This document shows positions 1 to 7,585 of a DNA stretch of 42,114 nucleotides, piece by piece. How positions within the stretch are numbered: position 1 is the stretch's first letter; each line of letters opens with the position of its first letter. The notes beneath the pieces are model-generated. The model ran no database searches. It saw only the letters and a program-made list of their open reading frames with translations, and was not told the DNA's origin. This DNA comes from Lachnospiraceae bacterium. Its GTDB lineage: Bacteria > Bacillota > Clostridia > Lachnospirales > Lachnospiraceae. Made by a program: the position numbers and the translations under genes. The DNA lies in NCBI GenBank assembly GCA_024682555.1, contig JAIKZD010000108.1, positions 1 to 42,114 on the forward strand, in the 5' to 3' direction.

Positions 1-34
1 GGAAAAAGCTGATAAATCGGAAAAAGCAGGCAAA

Positions 35-2293
35 ATGGAAAAAGCAGGAAACGAAATCTATGCGGACATTATTGTAAATATAGTGCATGAGGCACTGGAC
101 AAGACTTTTCAGTACCGTGTGCCACAGCATCTCAGAGAGAATGCTGCGGTCGGTGATTATGTCAAGATCCCCTTCGGCAGGGGAAACCGGCTTATAGAGG
201 GCTATATCATCTCTCTTGGGAATACGCCTTTGATCGAGCCGGAGAGGATAAAAGACATAGATTCCGTGATAAAAGACTCTTCGCTGGTGGAGGGAAAGCT
301 GATTAAACTTGCCGCCTGGATGAGAAAGAGATACGGTTCCACCATGATCCAGGCGCTCAAGACCGTGCTTCCCATAAAAAAGGAGACCGGAGTAAAGGAA
401 GAAAAGACCGTGATCCTTCTGCTGTCACCGGATGAAGCAAAGGAGACCCTTGCCGAATTTGTAAGAAAACACCAGACTGCAAGAGAACGTCTTTTGAGAG
501 CTCTTATAGAAAACGGTGAGATAGATCAAAAACTCATTACCGGGAAACTGAACGTCTCCACGGCGACGATAAAAGCATTATGTGAAAAAAATATCATCGA
601 GGTAAGAACAGACCGTTTATACAGGAATGTAAAGCCTCATCAGAGTGAAAAAAAGAACATAGAATTAAATGAGGACCAGAAAAAGACTGTATCCGCGATC
701 CTGTCGGACATGAAGACCGGAAAAAATAATTCCTTTCTGATACACGGGATCACCGGCAGCGGAAAGACAGAGGTCTATATGGAGATAATCGAGAAGGTCA
801 TCCGGGAGGATAAGCAGGTTATAATGCTGATCCCGGAAATTGCCCTCACTTTTCAGACCCTGATGAGATTTTATAACAGGTTCGGTGACAGAGTATCCAC
901 TCTCCATTCAAAGCTGTCAAAGGGCGAGAGGTATGATCAGTTTGAAAGAGCCAAAAAAGGTGAGATATCTGTCATGATAGGCCCGAGATCTGCCCTGTTT
1001 ACACCGTTTTCAAGGCTTGGGCTTATAGTGATCGATGAAGAGCACGAGCCGTCTTATAAAAGTGATTCAATGCCCAAGTATTCCGCCAGGGAAGTGGCAT
1101 TTGAACTCGCAAGGCTGCATGGGGCTTTTGTTGTAATGGGATCGGCTACACCATCCGTGGACAGCTATTATCTTGCAAAAAACAATAAGAGCAGGCTGTT
1201 GAAGCTTAACAGAAGGGCCGTTGAGAATGCCTCCCTTGCCGAGGTCTCGGTCGTTGACCTGAGAGAGGAGCTGAAGGCGGGAAACCGCTCCGTCTTTTCG
1301 CGGGAACTGAAAGAGGGGATAGAAGACAGGCTTAACCGGAACGAACAGGTCATGCTGTTCTTAAACAGGCGTGGATTTGCGGGCTTTATTTCCTGCAGAT
1401 CCTGCGGACATGTTATAAAATGCCCGCATTGCGATGTGGCATTGACACTTCATTCGGATAACAGACTGACCTGTCATTACTGCGGATATGAACAGGATAA
1501 TGTAAAAAAATGCCCGGAGTGTTCATCCGAACTGATCGGCGGAATGAAAGCCGGAACGGAACGGATAGAAGCCATGGTAAAGAAGGCATACCCCTATGCC
1601 ACGGTCCTTCGGATGGATGCGGACACCACAAAAAACAAGGATGATTATGACAGGATCCTTTCATCCTTTGCCAACAGGGAGGCAGACATCCTTATCGGAA
1701 CCCAGATGATCGTAAAGGGGCATGATTTCCCCTTTGTTACCCTTGTCGGAGTACTCGCTGCGGATATGTCTCTGTTTGCAAATGATTACAGGGCATCGGA
1801 AAGGACCTTTGACCTGCTGACACAGGCTGCAGGCAGAGCCGGAAGGGCTGACAGGCGGGGGAAGGTCGTCATACAGACTTACAATCCGGATCATTACAGC
1901 ATTATAAACAGTGCCGCCCAGGATTACGAAGCCTTTTATGAGCAGGAGATAGCCTACAGGGGATTTATGGATTATCCGCCTGTCAAACACATGCTTGCGA
2001 TTGTGACCGAAAGTGAGGATGAAAAGCTCTGCGACAGCCGGATCGATGATTTGGCAGCACATATCAAAGATGCTATAATATCCCGTGGGTCCGAAAAGAA
2101 TGTAAGGCTCATTGGTCCCGTGGACTGCAATATCAAAAAGATCAAAGATATTTACAGAAAGGTCCTGTATTTAAAGAGTGCCGATGAGAATACCCTTACA
2201 GAGCTCAAGGATGATGCCTGGGAATATATGGATACGGAGCATAAAAAAGGAATAAGACTGAGCTTTGACCTTGATCCGATCCATGGTTATTAA
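35..2293 (+). CDS. priA: Primosomal replication restart helicase PriA
   Basis: PriA is a superfamily 2 3'-to-5' DNA helicase that recognises stalled forks and reloads the replicative helicase. The 752-residue length is normal for the family. The N-terminal 3'-DNA-binding domain is visible (KTFQYRVP, then VKIPFGRG), followed by Walker A GITGSGKT near residues 238-246, the DEEH box near 334-337, and eight cysteines in CxxC pairs between about residues 454 and 496 that form the two zinc sites. The C-terminal helicase motif QAAGRAGR is intact. The ATG at 35 has only a poor ribosome site, and the frame is open back to base 2 (EKADKSEKAGK-), so the true start may lie before the window and the protein may carry a Lys/Glu-rich N-terminal extension. 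The gene heads a housekeeping run with def, fmt, rsmB and rlmN. The family call is firm; the start is uncertain. Confidence 0.95.
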   Translation: MEKAGNEIYADIIVNIVHEALDKTFQYRVPQHLRENAAVGDYVKIPFGRGNRLIEGYIISLGNTPLIEPERIKDIDSVIKDSSLVEGKLIKLAAWMRKRYGSTMIQALKTVLPIKKETGVKEEKTVILLLSPDEAKETLAEFVRKHQTARERLLRALIENGEIDQKLITGKLNVSTATIKALCEKNIIEVRTDRLYRNVKPHQSEKKNIELNEDQKKTVSAILSDMKTGKNNSFLIHGITGSGKTEVYMEIIEKVIREDKQVIMLIPEIALTFQTLMRFYNRFGDRVSTLHSKLSKGERYDQFERAKKGEISVMIGPRSALFTPFSRLGLIVIDEEHEPSYKSDSMPKYSAREVAFELARLHGAFVVMGSATPSVDSYYLAKNNKSRLLKLNRRAVENASLAEVSVVDLREELKAGNRSVFSRELKEGIEDRLNRNEQVMLFLNRRGFAGFISCRSCGHVIKCPHCDVALTLHSDNRLTCHYCGYEQDNVKKCPECSSELIGGMKAGTERIEAMVKKAYPYATVLRMDADTTKNKDDYDRILSSFANREADILIGTQMIVKGHDFPFVTLVGVLAADMSLFANDYRASERTFDLLTQAAGRAGRADRRGKVVIQTYNPDHYSIINSAAQDYEAFYEQEIAYRGFMDYPPVKHMLAIVTESEDEKLCDSRIDDLAAHIKDAIISRGSEKNVRLIGPVDCNIKKIKDIYRKVLYLKSADENTLTELKDDAWEYMDTEHKKGIRLSFDLDPIHGY

Positions 2294-2320
2294 GGGTTCA
2301 AAGCTTTCCGGGACGCTGAC

Positions 2321-2389
2321 CGGTCCATAGGATCATGAGAACAGGGTCCATAGGATCAAGAGTACAGGGTCCATAGGATCATGAGAACA
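2321..2389. repeat. Three tandem copies of a 23-base repeat between priA and def
   Basis: Three adjacent 23-base units lie at 2321-2343, 2344-2366 and 2367-2389. Each contains GGTCCATAGGATCA followed by a GAGA/GAGT-ACA end. Copies 1 and 3 differ only at the first base; copy 2 has two further substitutions. Stops in the frames checked make it non-coding. It fills about half of the 150-base gap between priA and def. The close identity suggests recent slippage or expansion. Confidence 0.9.
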
Positions 2390-2443
2390 GAACAGGACAG
2401 ATAGAGGTCTGAACATAAATAACGGCAGAGGAGAAGTGAAGAT

Positions 2444-2947
2444 ATGGCTATAAGAGAGATACGCGTAATGGGCGATCCGATACTGAACAAAAGGTGCAAG
2501 GAAGTCACTGAAATGACGGACAGACTCAAAACTCTCGTGGAAGATATGTACGAGACCATGTACGAAGCCGACGGTGTCGGACTTGCTGCGTCTCAGGTAG
2601 GCATACTGAAGAGGATAGTGGTGATAGATGTCGGTGACGAGCAGCCGGTGACCCTTGTTAATCCCAGGCTTGTGGAAACAAGCGGAGAGCAGACGGGCAA
2701 TGAGGGCTGCCTTTCTGTGCCCGGGAAGGTCGGGATAGTAACCAGACCGGATTATGCGAAGGTTCTTGCTTTTGATATAGACATGAAACCCATAGAGGTT
2801 GAGGGTACGGGGCTTAAAGCCAGAGCATTATGCCATGAGCTTGAACATCTCGACGGACATCTGTATGTGGAAAAGGTCGAGGGAGAGCTGATGAATGCAA
2901 ACGAGCTTCCGGATGAAGAAGAAGAGGCATCGGAGGATGAGGGCTGA
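2444..2947 (+). CDS. def: Peptide deformylase
   Basis: Peptide deformylase removes the formyl group from the N-terminal methionine of new proteins, using a divalent metal, usually iron. All three family motifs are present: GVGLAASQVG at residues 44-53 (Ser where Pro is commoner), EGCLSVPG with metal ligand Cys89, and HELEH with His131, catalytic Glu132 and His135. At 167 residues it has a normal catalytic core plus a very acidic tail (DEEEEASEDEG). The ATG follows an AGGAGAAG ribosome site. It lies directly upstream of fmt, which makes the formylated initiator tRNA; this is a common bacterial pairing and supports the call. The stop codon is followed by a 112-base gap that contains a hairpin. 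Confidence 0.96.
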   Translation: MAIREIRVMGDPILNKRCKEVTEMTDRLKTLVEDMYETMYEADGVGLAASQVGILKRIVVIDVGDEQPVTLVNPRLVETSGEQTGNEGCLSVPGKVGIVTRPDYAKVLAFDIDMKPIEVEGTGLKARALCHELEHLDGHLYVEKVEGELMNANELPDEEEEASEDEG

Positions 2948-2998
2948 CCGGCCTTAAAGCCTTAATTGACCATACATCGGAAAGAATACTTGTCAGAT

Positions 2999-3030
2999 GT
3001 CCCGGCTGATCTTTTTGGATCATACGGGAC
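2999..3030 (+). promoter_or_regulatory. Hairpin in the def-fmt gap
   Basis: The sequence forms a two-part stem: GTCCCG (2999-3004) pairs with CGGGAC (3025-3030), and TGATC (3007-3011) pairs with GATCA (3018-3022) around a T-rich loop. No T-run follows, so it is not a typical terminator. It ends 30 bases before the preferred fmt start and may affect fmt translation or processing of the def-fmt transcript. The role is inferred. Confidence 0.45.
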
Positions 3031-3059
3031 AATTTGCGAATGAAAGGAATGAAGCAGCT

Positions 3060-3989
3060 GTGAAGGTTGTATTTATGGGCACGCCGGATTTTTCCGTGCA
3101 CATTCTTGAAAAACTCATCGAAGCAGGTCATGAGATCTGCGCTGTAGTCACCCAGGAGGATAAGCCCCGCGGAAGAGGAAGGGAACTGTCCTGTCCTCCG
3201 GTCAAAGAATGCGCGGTCAGGCATGGGATAGAAGTATTTCAGCCGCATATCCTGAAGTGCGAAGAGTCGGAGCGGATCCTTAAAGGGTATGGGGCGGATA
3301 TCTTTGTGGTGGCTGCCTATGGGAAGATATTATCTCATGCTATCTTAAATATACCGAAATACGGATGCATAAATGTTCATGCTTCGCTCCTTCCGAAATA
3401 CAGGGGAGCATCTCCGATACAGTGGTCAATAATAAACGGAGATGAGATGACGGGCGTAACCATTATGCAGATGGATGAAGGCCTGGATACGGGCGATATA
3501 CTTCTGCAGAGAAGCATTAAGATCGACCCCCTTGAAACCGGGGAGAGTCTGTTTGACAAGCTTGCTGAACTGGGGGCATCACTTGCAGCGGAAGCCCTTG
3601 ATAAGATCGAAACGGGTGAACCTGAAAGAGTAAAACAGGATGAAGCGGAAGCCACTTATACAAAGCTTTTAAACAGGGATATGGGAAAACTTGATTTCGG
3701 AAAGAGCGCCGCATATCTTGAAAGGCTTATAAGGGGAATGTATTCCTGGCCGGGGGCTTACTGTTTATACGGCGGAAAAAAGCTCAAAGTGTTTAATGCA
3801 TCGGTGATCGAAGAAAAGACGGGGTTATTGCCGGGAACGATCGCCGGTTTTGACAAAAACGGGATAAAGATCGCCACATCGGAGGGCATATTAAATATCA
3901 CGGAATTGCAGCTTGAAGGGAAAAAACGCTTATCGGCGGCCGATTTTATTCTGGGTTTTAAGTTTAACGAGGGTGACAGACTGGAATAA
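3060..3989 (+). CDS. fmt: Methionyl-tRNA formyltransferase
   Basis: Fmt transfers a formyl group from 10-formyl-tetrahydrofolate to Met-tRNA for translation initiation. The N-terminal hydrolase domain begins VVFMGTPDF, and the catalytic region NVHASLLPKYRG carries Asn105 and His107, with Asp143 in LDTGDILL. A C-terminal OB-fold-like domain follows from about residue 205. I chose the GTG at 3060 because it places the family-typical start right after the initiator, gives the usual length (309 residues), and has an AAAGGA ribosome site upstream. An in-frame ATG at 2997 would add 21 residues unlike the family and run through the hairpin at 2999-3030. It lies between def and rsmB, the standard order in many Firmicutes. 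Confidence 0.94.
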   Translation: MKVVFMGTPDFSVHILEKLIEAGHEICAVVTQEDKPRGRGRELSCPPVKECAVRHGIEVFQPHILKCEESERILKGYGADIFVVAAYGKILSHAILNIPKYGCINVHASLLPKYRGASPIQWSIINGDEMTGVTIMQMDEGLDTGDILLQRSIKIDPLETGESLFDKLAELGASLAAEALDKIETGEPERVKQDEAEATYTKLLNRDMGKLDFGKSAAYLERLIRGMYSWPGAYCLYGGKKLKVFNASVIEEKTGLLPGTIAGFDKNGIKIATSEGILNITELQLEGKKRLSAADFILGFKFNEGDRLE

Positions 3990-4060
3990 AACCGCCCTGA
4001 TCCGGACCTGCCGGCATGTACTGACGTGTTCTCGGTGAGAAACGAGAGGGGGAGAAACGA

Positions 4061-5593
4061 TTGGAAAACGAAAGATATATCATACTTGAGACCCTTCTTG
4101 CGGCGGATGACGGGAGCAGTGGACTTAAGAATAACAAAACTCAGACCGGAGCAGATCCGGAATCCGGGAAGGACCGTGCCCCCGGGAAGGATCGTGCCCC
4201 CGGGAAGGATCGTGCCCCCGGGAGGGATCGTCAGCCCGGAAAGGATCATGAACCGGAAAGCTACGACCGTATCCTGAGAGCCGTACTTGCAAGGTATTCC
4301 TATCTTGACAGGAACAGGCGGAATTTTATAGCAAGAGTTGTAAAGGGAACCATCGAGAGAAGGGAAGAGCTTGATCATATCATCGATCAGTACAGCAGCG
4401 TAAAAACTTCGAAGCAGAAGCGGGTGATCCGTACAATTCTGAGAATGAGCGTTTACCAGCTGAAATATATGGATCATGTGCCCGAAAGCGCGGTGTGCAA
4501 TGAAGCGGTAAAGCTTGCTGCGGTAAAAGGATTTAAGAATCTCAAGGGCTTTGTGAATGCCGTTTTAAGAAAGATCGCACAAAACAGGGATAATATACTC
4601 TATCCTGACAGATCTTCGGACATATGCGAGTACCTGAGGGTGAAGTATTCCTGTCCCGTTTATGTGACAAATCTCCTTCTTTTACAGTACGGAGAGGAGA
4701 TGACGGAAACCATCCTTAGTCAGTCCCTTAAAGAGAGGCCCGTCTATGCAAGGTGTAACCTTTCAAAGATCAGTGTTTCCGAACTGGTAAAAAGATTAAA
4801 TTCCGAGGGGCTGGAAGCCGAAGCGCTTGAGATCCCCGATTATGCGGTAAAGATCAGAGGGTTTGATCCCATCAATAAGAGTGAGTCCTTTAATGAGGGC
4901 CTGTTTAATATTCAGGATATCGGTTCCATGCTGGCTGCGGATCTTGCAGGGATCAAAGAAGGAGACACCGTTCTCGATGTCTGTGGGTCACCGGGAGGGA
5001 AAACCTGCCACGCCGCGGATATACTGAAGGGAAGCGGAAGAGTATATTCAAGGGACCTTACTGAGGAAAAAACGGACCTGATCAGGGATAATGTTGAAAG
5101 ATGCGGTTTTGATATTGTGATCTGCGAGACGCAGGATGCCCTTATCCCCACCCCGGAACTTTACGGGAAATGTGATGTGGTAATAGCGGATCTTCCATGT
5201 TCGGGCTTAGGTGTAATGGGAAGAAAGGTTGATATCAAATACAATGCGGATGAGGAAAAGACCGCTTCGCTTGTAAGGCTTCAACGGGATATACTGAGGG
5301 TCATATACCGGTATGTAAAACCCGGCGGGATCCTTCTGTTTTCCACCTGTACATTAAACAGGACGGAAAATGAAGATAATGCAAGGTTTATCCGGGAGGA
5401 GCTTCCGTTTAAGCCGCTGCCTTTCACGAAACTTCAGGAAAGACCGGCTCTTGAGGCCGCAAGGATCAGAGGCATTAGCGGCGCTGACCCGGACGAGGGG
5501 AACATACTGAAGCTCATCCCGGGGGTACAGGATATGGGGGACGGCATGAACTATCCGGACGGATTCTTCATCTCAAGGTTTGTACGGGTCTGA
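4061..5593 (+). CDS. rsmB: 16S rRNA m5C967 methyltransferase RsmB with a repeat insertion
   Basis: RsmB (Sun/Fmu) methylates C967 (E. coli numbering) of 16S rRNA with S-adenosylmethionine. Residues about 65-185 form the NusB-like RNA-binding domain, and residues from about 280 form the Rossmann methyltransferase domain: DVCGSPGGKT for SAM binding, DLPCSGLGV with one catalytic cysteine, and FSTCTLNRTEN with the second. The start is TTG behind a strong GAGGGGGAG ribosome site. At 510 residues it is longer than usual because about 40 hydrophilic residues sit between the first helix of the NusB domain (residues 1-17) and the rest, including five copies of a six-residue PGKDRA-like repeat. The flanks remain in frame and the catalytic residues intact, so the protein is probably functional. 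Confidence 0.93.
   Translation: MENERYIILETLLAADDGSSGLKNNKTQTGADPESGKDRAPGKDRAPGKDRAPGRDRQPGKDHEPESYDRILRAVLARYSYLDRNRRNFIARVVKGTIERREELDHIIDQYSSVKTSKQKRVIRTILRMSVYQLKYMDHVPESAVCNEAVKLAAVKGFKNLKGFVNAVLRKIAQNRDNILYPDRSSDICEYLRVKYSCPVYVTNLLLLQYGEEMTETILSQSLKERPVYARCNLSKISVSELVKRLNSEGLEAEALEIPDYAVKIRGFDPINKSESFNEGLFNIQDIGSMLAADLAGIKEGDTVLDVCGSPGGKTCHAADILKGSGRVYSRDLTEEKTDLIRDNVERCGFDIVICETQDALIPTPELYGKCDVVIADLPCSGLGVMGRKVDIKYNADEEKTASLVRLQRDILRVIYRYVKPGGILLFSTCTLNRTENEDNARFIREELPFKPLPFTKLQERPALEAARIRGISGADPDEGNILKLIPGVQDMGDGMNYPDGFFISRFVRV
4164..4253 (+). repeat. Five tandem 18-base units inside rsmB
   Basis: Five consecutive 18-base units (4164-4181, 4182-4199, 4200-4217, 4218-4235, 4236-4253) encode a PGKDRA hexapeptide array. 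Units 2 and 3 are identical, unit 1 differs by one base, and units 4 and 5 have drifted. Because the period is a multiple of three, gain or loss of units keeps rsmB in frame. The array falls within the NusB-like domain region. Confidence 0.95.
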
Positions 5594-5615
5594 CCGGGAG
5601 AATTAATTTACTGAT

Positions 5616-6761
5616 ATGAAAACTGATCTGAGATCTTTATACAAAGACGAACTATATTCGCTGATGGCTGAGCTGTCAGGTGAAAAATACAGGGCCGACC
5701 AGCTGTTTATGTGGATGCACTCAAAGCTTAAGGACGGTTTTTCCGAGATGGGAAACATACCTAAAAAGCTGAAAGACAGCCTGGATCAGGCGGGATACGG
5801 AATAAACCCTTCGGAGAACGTGCTTGTACTGCGCTCAAAGCTTGACGGTACAAGAAAATATCTCTTCAGGCTCTGGGACGGAAACATCATAGAGAGCGTG
5901 TTCATGCAGTATGAACATGGAAATACCGTCTGCGTTTCCTCTCAGGCCGGCTGCAGGATGGGCTGCAGATTCTGCGCTTCCACCATAGACGGGCTTGTCA
6001 GGAATCTTGAGCCTTCGGAGATGCTTTCCCAGGTATATGCCATAGCAAGGGATGAAGCAGCGGCAGGTCCGGATTCCGAAAAAGCGGGGAAAAATGCCGG
6101 CCTTAACGGGGATCCCGTGAGCAACGTTGTGATAATGGGATCCGGGGAACCGCTTGACAATTATGACAATGTCATAAGGTTTATCAGACTTTTGAATGAT
6201 AAGGACGGACTGAACATCTCCCAGAGAAACATCACCCTGTCAACCTGCGGCATAGTACCCGGGATAAGAAGGCTCATAGAAGAGGATCTTAAGATAAATC
6301 TGGCACTTTCCCTGCATGCACCGAATGATGAAAAGAGAAAGCAGCTTATGCCCATTGCCAATAAGTACGGGATATCCGAGATCCTTGATGCATGCGTGGA
6401 TTATTACAACAGTAACAGGCGGCGGCTTACCATAGAATACAGCCTGATAAAGGGTGTCAATGACTCGGATGAGGATGCGGCGGAACTGTCTCATCTTTTA
6501 CGGGGAATGAATGTTTTGGTGAACCTTATTCCCGTCAATCCCGTAAGAGAAAGAGATTACCAAAGCACCGGGCAGGCGCGGGTGCGCGCATTCCAAAATA
6601 AACTTGAAAAAAATAATATAAATGTTACTATTAGAAGGGAGCTCGGACGCGACATAGAGGGGGCGTGCGGGCAGCTCAGACGAAGATATGAAGCCCGGAC
6701 CGGATCCGGGAAGGACCGGAACAATGACCGGGGAGATGAAAGCTCCGCGGGTACGGACTGA
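5616..6761 (+). CDS. rlmN: Dual-specificity 23S rRNA/tRNA adenine C2-methyltransferase RlmN
   Basis: RlmN is a radical-SAM enzyme that methylates C2 of A2503 in 23S rRNA and of A37 in some tRNAs. The [4Fe-4S] motif CRMGCRFC has cysteines at residues 113, 117 and 120, and the cysteine that carries the methyl intermediate is Cys351 in GRDIEGACGQLR. The GSGEPLDN motif that helps bind SAM is present. The 381-residue protein has a spacer of about 20 residues (around AAAGPDSEKAGKNAG) before VSNVVIMG and a low-complexity tail after GQLRRRYEA. The ribosome site (GGGAG) is rather far from the ATG. It lies 22 bases after rsmB, so both rRNA methylases are likely cotranscribed. Confidence 0.95.
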   Translation: MKTDLRSLYKDELYSLMAELSGEKYRADQLFMWMHSKLKDGFSEMGNIPKKLKDSLDQAGYGINPSENVLVLRSKLDGTRKYLFRLWDGNIIESVFMQYEHGNTVCVSSQAGCRMGCRFCASTIDGLVRNLEPSEMLSQVYAIARDEAAAGPDSEKAGKNAGLNGDPVSNVVIMGSGEPLDNYDNVIRFIRLLNDKDGLNISQRNITLSTCGIVPGIRRLIEEDLKINLALSLHAPNDEKRKQLMPIANKYGISEILDACVDYYNSNRRRLTIEYSLIKGVNDSDEDAAELSHLLRGMNVLVNLIPVNPVRERDYQSTGQARVRAFQNKLEKNNINVTIRRELGRDIEGACGQLRRRYEARTGSGKDRNNDRGDESSAGTD

Positions 6762-6795
6762 AAAGGACCGGAAAAATGACTGAAGAGACGAAAGC
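6711..6795 (+). repeat. Imperfect 33-base direct repeat across the rlmN stop
   Basis: Unit 6711-6743 (beginning AAGGACCGGAACAATGACC) recurs at 6763-6795 (AAGGACCGGAAAAATGACT) with about 28 of 33 bases identical. The first copy encodes the hydrophilic RlmN tail; the second is non-coding, after the stop. The pattern suggests the tail grew by duplication and was cut by a new stop codon. Confidence 0.75.
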
Positions 6796-6841
6796 GATAC
6801 AAGGTCCCGGAACCGGGTAACAGTATGGAGGAGAGTACAAA

Positions 6842-7576
6842 TTGCTGAGGATTGTTGCAAAGACTGATATTGGGCGCAAGAGGAGCATGAATCAGGACAG
6901 TATGTTCTATCAGGAAACACCTCTTGGGAATCTTCCCAATATTTTTGTTGTTGCGGACGGAATGGGAGGGCACAGTGCCGGTGATTATGCGTCGGCCTGT
7001 ACCGTAAAGACCATTGAGAGAGAGGTAATGCTAAACGAAGATACCGAGCCCGTCCGGATACTGAAAGAAGCCCTTGATACCGCCAACCGTGAGGTATACA
7101 AAAAGGCACTGAGCGATGTGAAATACACAGGAATGGGAACCACGGCGGTGGCAGGAACGGTTGTTGATGATCTGCTCTATGTTGCCAATGTGGGGGATTC
7201 AAGGCTTTATCTCATAAACAACGGGATGTATCAGATCACGAAGGATCATTCACTCGTTGAGGAGATGGTAAGAGCCGGTGAGCTTTTGGAAGAAGAGGCC
7301 AAAAACCATCCCGACAAGAACATAATAACAAGAGCCATAGGCGTAGCTGATAAGATAGATATTGATTTTTTTGAGGTCGACTTGAGAAAAGGCGATCTGA
7401 TTTTGCTGTGTTCCGACGGATTGACAAATATGGTGAGCGACGGGGATATCCTGAAGGTCATCAGAGAAGCCGGAGATATTTCCGGCTGTCCGGACGAGCT
7501 CATAAAGTTAGCAAACAGAAACGGCGGTAAGGACAATATTACCGTGGTTATTGTTGATCCGTACAGCGTTAGATGA
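6842..7576 (+). CDS. prpC: PP2C-type Ser/Thr protein phosphatase (PrpC/Stp)
   Basis: This cytoplasmic PPM/PP2C phosphatase uses two metal ions to remove phosphate from Ser/Thr, and is the usual antagonist of the PASTA kinase encoded next. Metal-binding motifs are visible: DIGRKRSMNQDS near the start, VVADGMGGHSAG, NVGDSRLY, LLCSDGLTN and DNITVVIV at the end. The 244-residue length is typical of PrpC/Stp. The start is TTG at 6842, nine bases behind GGAGGAG; the next in-frame ATG (6888) would delete the first conserved motif. It ends 9 bases before prkC, so the two are cotranscribed. Confidence 0.95.
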   Translation: MLRIVAKTDIGRKRSMNQDSMFYQETPLGNLPNIFVVADGMGGHSAGDYASACTVKTIEREVMLNEDTEPVRILKEALDTANREVYKKALSDVKYTGMGTTAVAGTVVDDLLYVANVGDSRLYLINNGMYQITKDHSLVEEMVRAGELLEEEAKNHPDKNIITRAIGVADKIDIDFFEVDLRKGDLILLCSDGLTNMVSDGDILKVIREAGDISGCPDELIKLANRNGGKDNITVVIVDPYSVR

Positions 7577-7585
7577 TGAGGTGTT

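Noticed and set aside
2321..2389. CRISPR-like array
   Set aside because: The units are directly adjacent with no spacers and there are no cas genes.
2997..3059. Earlier ATG start for fmt
   Set aside because: It would add residues unlike the family, lacks a ribosome site and overlaps a hairpin; the GTG at 3060 fits the family start.
3758..4477. Minus-strand open frame of 239 codons across the fmt-rsmB junction
   Set aside because: Antisense to two well-supported genes; its repeat is just the reverse of the rsmB 18-base array.
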